From Clostridia bacterium (GTDB taxonomy: Bacteria > Bacillota_A > Clostridia > Christensenellales > Aristaeellaceae): 6,776 bases of DNA. Every line of letters begins with the position of its first letter. The first letter of the stretch is position 1. Below, piece by piece: positions 3,826 through 6,776 of this stretch. A program made the position numbers and the translations under genes. Below the pieces are notes generated by a model. The model saw only the letters and a list, made by a program, of their open reading frames with translations, was not told the origin of the DNA and did not search any database. Where the stretch lies: the NCBI GenBank assembly GCA_017481185.1, contig JAFUPO010000107.1, forward strand, positions 1 through 6,776, given 5' to 3'.

Positions 3826-5892
3826 ATGGTCCGCCGATTCGTCTTTGGCACGCCCCTGCCCACCGAGGCTGTGGTCAAAACCCTGCCCCTCTGCAAAGAG
3901 GCGCTGCCTTATTTTACCCTTGATACGACCGATGCCGGCCTTTCCTTCACCTATGATTTGGACGCCGATACCATGATCTTCGGCCTGGGGGAAGCTGTGC
4001 GGGGCATCAACAAGCGGGGCCACCTCTACCGCAGCTGGAACAGCGACGAGCCCCATCATTCGGAGGATCGCAACTCCCTGTATGCGGCCCACAATTTTCT
4101 GATTTTTTACAGCCAGGGCAAGCCTTTGGGCGTTTTCTTTGACGACCCGGGCCTTGTGACCTTTGACCTGGGCTACACCGACGCCTCCAAGGCGGTTATC
4201 ACCAGCCAGTCAGGGGATGTGAACGTTTACCTGATGGAAGGGGATTCCCTCAAGGCCGTGGCCCGAGCATTCCGCCAGCTCATCGGCCCCAGCTATCTGC
4301 CCCCCAAGTGGGCCTTTGGCTATATCCAGTCCCGGTGGGGCTATGCCAGCGCCCAGGAGGTGCATGAAATTACCCAGGAGCACCGCAAGCGCCAAATTCC
4401 CTTGGATGGCGTGTGCATGGATATTGACTATATGATTCAGTATAAGGATTTCACCGTCAACGAAGAGGCCTTTCCTGATTTCAAGGGCTTCAATGAGGCG
4501 CTGAAGAAGGAGCATATCCGCCTGGTGCCCATCATCGACGCCGGGGTCAAGGAGCAGGCAGGCTACTCCGTTTACGAGGAAGGCGTTAAAGAAGGCTATT
4601 TCTGCACCCAAGAGGACGGCAGCCCCTTTGTGGGCGCTGTTTGGCCGGGCCGCAGCTGTTTTCCGGATTTTTTGAAGCAGGAAGCCCGGGCCTGGTTCGG
4701 CCAGAAGTATCACGCCCTGATGGACGCCGGTGTGGAGGGCTTCTGGAACGACATGAACGAGCCCGCCCTGTTCTACACCCCCCAAGCCCTTGACGCCGCC
4801 TGGAAGGACGCCCTGCGCTTCAGCGGCAATGATAACCCGGGCGTGGAGGACTTCTTCTACCTCAGGGGTATCTTCAACGCTGCCTCCGGCCGCAAGGAGG
4901 ATTATGAAAGCTTCTACCATGAATTAAAGGGCCAGCGGGTGCGCCATGATAAGGTGCACAACCTCTACGGCGCTTACATGACCCGGGCCGCCCATGAGGG
5001 CATGACCGCCTATGATCCCCACAAACGCTTTCTGCGCTTCTCCCGTTCCTCCTACATCGGGGCGCACCGCTGGGGCGGCGTGTGGCAGGGAGATAATATG
5101 AGCTGGTGGAGCCATATCCTGCTGAATTTGAAAATGCTGCCCAGCCTTAATATGTGCGGCTTCCTCTATAACGGCGCTGATCTGGGAGGTTTTAGCTGCA
5201 ATACCACTGAGGATTTGCTTTTGCGCTGGCTGCAATTGGGCGTGTTCACACCCCTTATGCGCAACCATGCCGCCCAGGGCACTCGGGATCAGGAGATCTA
5301 CCGTTTCAGCCTCTGGGAGGATATGAAAAATATCCTCACCGTGCGCTATGGGCTGATCCCCTACCTGTACTCCGAATTCATGAAGGCTGCCCTGACGGAC
5401 GAAGCCCTTTTCCGCCCCCTGGCCTTCGATTATCCCCTAGATGCGCGGGCCCTGCGCATTGAGGATCAGGTGATGCTGGGCGGGGAGTGCATGATCGCCC
5501 CGGTCTATGAGCAAAACGCCCAGGGCCGCTATGTGTACCTGCCCGAGGATATGCTGATGGTGCGCTTCCGCTCCCATGCGGATTACGACCTGATTCCCCT
5601 TGAAAAGGGCGATCACTGGGTAGAACTGAAGCTGAATGAAATGCCCCTGTTCATCAAAAAGGGCTGCTTCATCCCCCTGGCCCAAAGCGCCCAGTGGGCA
5701 GAGGCTGTGAACAGCCGCCAGCTGACCCTGCTGGGCTGGCTGACGGGAGACGCTGCCTACGCCCTTTACGAGGATGACGGCTATACTGCGCAGCCGGATT
5801 TGGCAAAAAGCTTGACCACCCTTCATATAAAGGAAGGAAACGTCCAGGCGGAGGGCTTTACGCTGAATACTGAAAAATTGATGATTGCATAA
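3826..5892 (+). CDS. Intracellular GH31 alpha-glucosidase, probable isomaltase-type
   Basis: This 688-aa retaining glycosidase releases glucose from non-reducing ends of alpha-glucosides. It has no signal peptide, so it would act on imported oligosaccharides. An N-terminal beta-sandwich (about 1-155, with GLGEAVRGINKRGHLYRSWN) precedes the (beta/alpha)8 barrel (about 160-515) and C-terminal beta domains with APVYEQNAQGRYVYLPED. Barrel motifs: QSRWGY with Trp171, MDIDYM (198-203), GFWNDMNEP with nucleophile Asp309, HRWGGVWQGDN with Arg415 and acid/base Asp423, and MRNHA with His481. All catalytic residues are present. The length and motifs resemble the ~660-aa GH31 enzyme of Blautia (Ruminococcus) obeum. 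The Trp in SRWGY is the position linked to alpha-1,6 (isomaltose) over alpha-1,4 preference in that enzyme and in sucrase-isomaltase. Alpha-xylosidase is less likely. No transporter or sugar regulator is beside it. Confidence -1.
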   Translation: MVRRFVFGTPLPTEAVVKTLPLCKEALPYFTLDTTDAGLSFTYDLDADTMIFGLGEAVRGINKRGHLYRSWNSDEPHHSEDRNSLYAAHNFLIFYSQGKPLGVFFDDPGLVTFDLGYTDASKAVITSQSGDVNVYLMEGDSLKAVARAFRQLIGPSYLPPKWAFGYIQSRWGYASAQEVHEITQEHRKRQIPLDGVCMDIDYMIQYKDFTVNEEAFPDFKGFNEALKKEHIRLVPIIDAGVKEQAGYSVYEEGVKEGYFCTQEDGSPFVGAVWPGRSCFPDFLKQEARAWFGQKYHALMDAGVEGFWNDMNEPALFYTPQALDAAWKDALRFSGNDNPGVEDFFYLRGIFNAASGRKEDYESFYHELKGQRVRHDKVHNLYGAYMTRAAHEGMTAYDPHKRFLRFSRSSYIGAHRWGGVWQGDNMSWWSHILLNLKMLPSLNMCGFLYNGADLGGFSCNTTEDLLLRWLQLGVFTPLMRNHAAQGTRDQEIYRFSLWEDMKNILTVRYGLIPYLYSEFMKAALTDEALFRPLAFDYPLDARALRIEDQVMLGGECMIAPVYEQNAQGRYVYLPEDMLMVRFRSHADYDLIPLEKGDHWVELKLNEMPLFIKKGCFIPLAQSAQWAEAVNSRQLTLLGWLTGDAAYALYEDDGYTAQPDLAKSLTTLHIKEGNVQAEGFTLNTEKLMIA

Positions 5893-5897
5893 AATAC

Positions 5898-5936
5898 GAG
5901 GAAGGGCAGCTTATAGAGCCGCCCTTCCTCTTTTAT
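5898..5936. terminator. Shared bidirectional terminator of GH31 and DUF2284 genes
   Basis: GAGGAAGGGC (5898-5907) pairs perfectly with GCCCTTCCTC (5921-5930) around a 13-nt loop, then TTTTATT on the plus strand. It begins 6 nt after the GH31 stop. On the minus strand the same stem follows the DUF2284 stop codon (5933-5935) directly and leads into GTATTTTATG. The 10-bp GC-rich stem should serve both convergent genes. Confidence -1.
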
Positions 5937-6463
5937 TCAAACAGCAGCGCCCCGAAAAAGATCACCGTATTTCCTTCTCCTTTATAGGGGATGCCCGCCT
6001 GTTCGGCCAGCTGCGAAACCTTGAAGCCATACCCCTCCAGGGCATGATAGCATCTCTCCGGCGCACGGCAGGGCTTTGGATAGGAACATTCCTTGCAGCC
6101 GCCGCAGCCCTCGTTGCCCAACAGCTGGTATCGGGGCAGGCGGCCGCTGAGTTCCTGATCGAAACGCCGGATAAGCTTTTTGAACGCCTCAATGGCCACG
6201 GCAAAGCCTTGACGATCCCATGAGGTCACCGGCACCTGGGCTGCCAGCAGAAGCATCTGCCCGTAGCTTTCGCACCGTTCTTGACATTCTGCCAAGGTAC
6301 CCACCGCCGGGGGACAAGCCCAACTGCGGCCATACTGACCGCAACCGCATCCGGCGCACATATCCCTCACTGTTTCATCAAACACCAGTTCTGCCACAGC
6401 GATTATGCCCGTGTAGGTAAACCCGCATTTTTGCGCCAGCTCTCTTAATTCATGGATACTCAT
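5933..6463 (-). CDS. DUF2284 family cysteine-rich, probable Fe-S/metal-binding protein
   Basis: A soluble 176-aa protein with 12 cysteines. The first cluster is C36-x2-C39-x-C41 followed by GRSWACPP with C50, the hallmark I associate with DUF2284 (predicted metal-binding proteins of anaerobes). C60 and C64 follow. The second cluster, C120-x2-C123-x2-C126-x5-C132 in GCGGCKECSYPKPC, then C138, resembles a ferredoxin-type [4Fe-4S] site. Length fits the family. The biochemical role is unknown; a redox or metal-handling function is inferred. The ATG at 6463 has AAGGAG (6472-6477) 8 nt upstream, inside the end of the preceding LysR gene. That gene's TGA overlaps this ATG as ATGA (6460-6463), so the two are one operon and probably translationally coupled. 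The stop codon lies in the T-rich tail of the terminator shared with the GH31 gene. Confidence -1.
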   Translation of the reverse strand: MSIHELRELAQKCGFTYTGIIAVAELVFDETVRDMCAGCGCGQYGRSWACPPAVGTLAECQERCESYGQMLLLAAQVPVTSWDRQGFAVAIEAFKKLIRRFDQELSGRLPRYQLLGNEGCGGCKECSYPKPCRAPERCYHALEGYGFKVSQLAEQAGIPYKGEGNTVIFFGALLFE

Positions 6464-6776
6464 CGCCCAAACTCCTTAGCGCTCACATACTCAATAAAGG
6501 CCTTCAAGCAGTCAGAAACCCATTTGCTGCGGTGATAAATCAGCTGCTGCCAAATATCAATCTGCACATCCTCCACCTCCAGCAAAACCAGGCTGCCCTC
6601 CTCCTCCTTTTTCTTGGTTACAAAATCTGGCAAAAACGAAACTGCTTGGCCGGCCTCCAACAGCGTGGTGATCAAATCCGTTCGGCTGATCTCCAATACT
6701 GGTTGGAGCTGGATGGACTGGCGGGCCAGGGCCTCATCCAGCACCCGGCGGTAGCTCATGCCCTTTTCAGTGAGAA
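6460..6776 (-). CDS. LysR-type transcriptional regulator, C-terminal part (N-terminus beyond window)
   Basis: The last 104 codons of a gene that enters from the right edge. It reads L-T-E-K-G-M-S-Y-R-R-V-L-D-E-A-L-A, then LQPVLEISRTDLITTLLEAG and AVSFLPDFVTKK, which is the usual effector-binding (periplasmic-binding-protein-like) half of a LysR regulator: the strand around LEISRTD, the helix LITTLLEAG, and the GQAVSFLPDFV segment lining the effector cleft. The winged-helix DNA-binding domain lies off-window. The methionine at 6757-6759 is internal, not a start, because the frame is open to the edge and matches the family upstream of it. The effector cannot be predicted. It shares a 4-nt ATGA overlap with the downstream DUF2284 gene, so they are co-transcribed; a promoter, if next to the gene, is outside the window. 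Confidence -1.
   Translation of the reverse strand, partial: LTEKGMSYRRVLDEALARQSIQLQPVLEISRTDLITTLLEAGQAVSFLPDFVTKKKEEEGSLVLLEVEDVQIDIWQQLIYHRSKWVSDCLKAFIEYVSAKEFGR

Noticed and set aside
4210..4920. A 236-codon minus-strand frame opposite the GH31 gene
   Set aside because: It is in the same codon-aligned antisense register as the previous case, inside a complete GH31 gene with all catalytic motifs. No ribosome binding site or recognisable product.
5437..5826. Minus-strand frame opposite the GH31 C-terminus, and the similar one at 4924-5268
   Set aside because: Antisense shadows of a well-supported gene with no independent signals.
1..6776. CRISPR array, phage or defence system, riboswitch or T-box
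   Set aside because: No regularly spaced repeats, cas, phage or defence genes are seen, and no leader matches a riboswitch or T-box core that I can recognise.

Overview
The window most likely comes from an anaerobic, gut-type member of the Clostridia, probably an Oscillospiraceae/Ruminococcaceae relative. This is an inference from the fairly GC-rich housekeeping genes, strong GGAG-type ribosome binding sites, a secreted DUF6273-type surface protein, a clostridial YbiT-like ABC-F protein, a gut-type GH31 alpha-glucosidase and a cysteine-rich DUF2284 protein. No single gene fixes the genus.

Layout. (1) 1-1124, minus strand: the N-terminal 374 codons of a large secreted surface protein with a DUF6273-like domain, cut by the window edge. 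It has a near-consensus promoter at 1182-1210 that carries an inverted repeat. (2) 1248-1451, plus strand: a divergent 67-aa XRE/HTH_26 regulator, the obvious candidate to bind that repeat, followed by a long bidirectional terminator hairpin at 1474-1523. (3) 1531-1733: no credible protein gene, but some hairpin potential and a 16-nt near-copy of the tRNA anticodon arm. (4) 1771-1846, minus strand: an intact tRNA-Val(CAC) with its own promoter (1932-1960), a leader hairpin that resembles the tRNA acceptor ends, and a strong terminator. (5) 2032-3633, minus strand: an ABC-F ATPase with its own terminator. (6) 3826-5892, plus strand: a cytoplasmic GH31 alpha-glucosidase, divergent from the ABC-F gene. 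(7) 5933-6776, minus strand: a LysR regulator (N-terminus beyond the window) whose stop overlaps the start of a DUF2284 metal-binding protein. This pair converges on the GH31 gene across a shared terminator.

How the genes work together. Only two local links are supported: the HTH protein with the surface-protein promoter, and the translationally coupled LysR-DUF2284 pair. The ABC-F, GH31 and tRNA genes look like independent transcription units. The first ~1.45 kb looks more AT-rich, with different codon use from the ABC-F and GH31 genes, and may be accessory DNA.

I found no complete, clearly new multi-gene system. The best leads are the promoter repeat with its divergent regulator, the tRNA-derived fragments on both sides of tRNA-Val, the one-sided loss of catalytic residues in the ABC-F protein, and the LysR-DUF2284 coupling.
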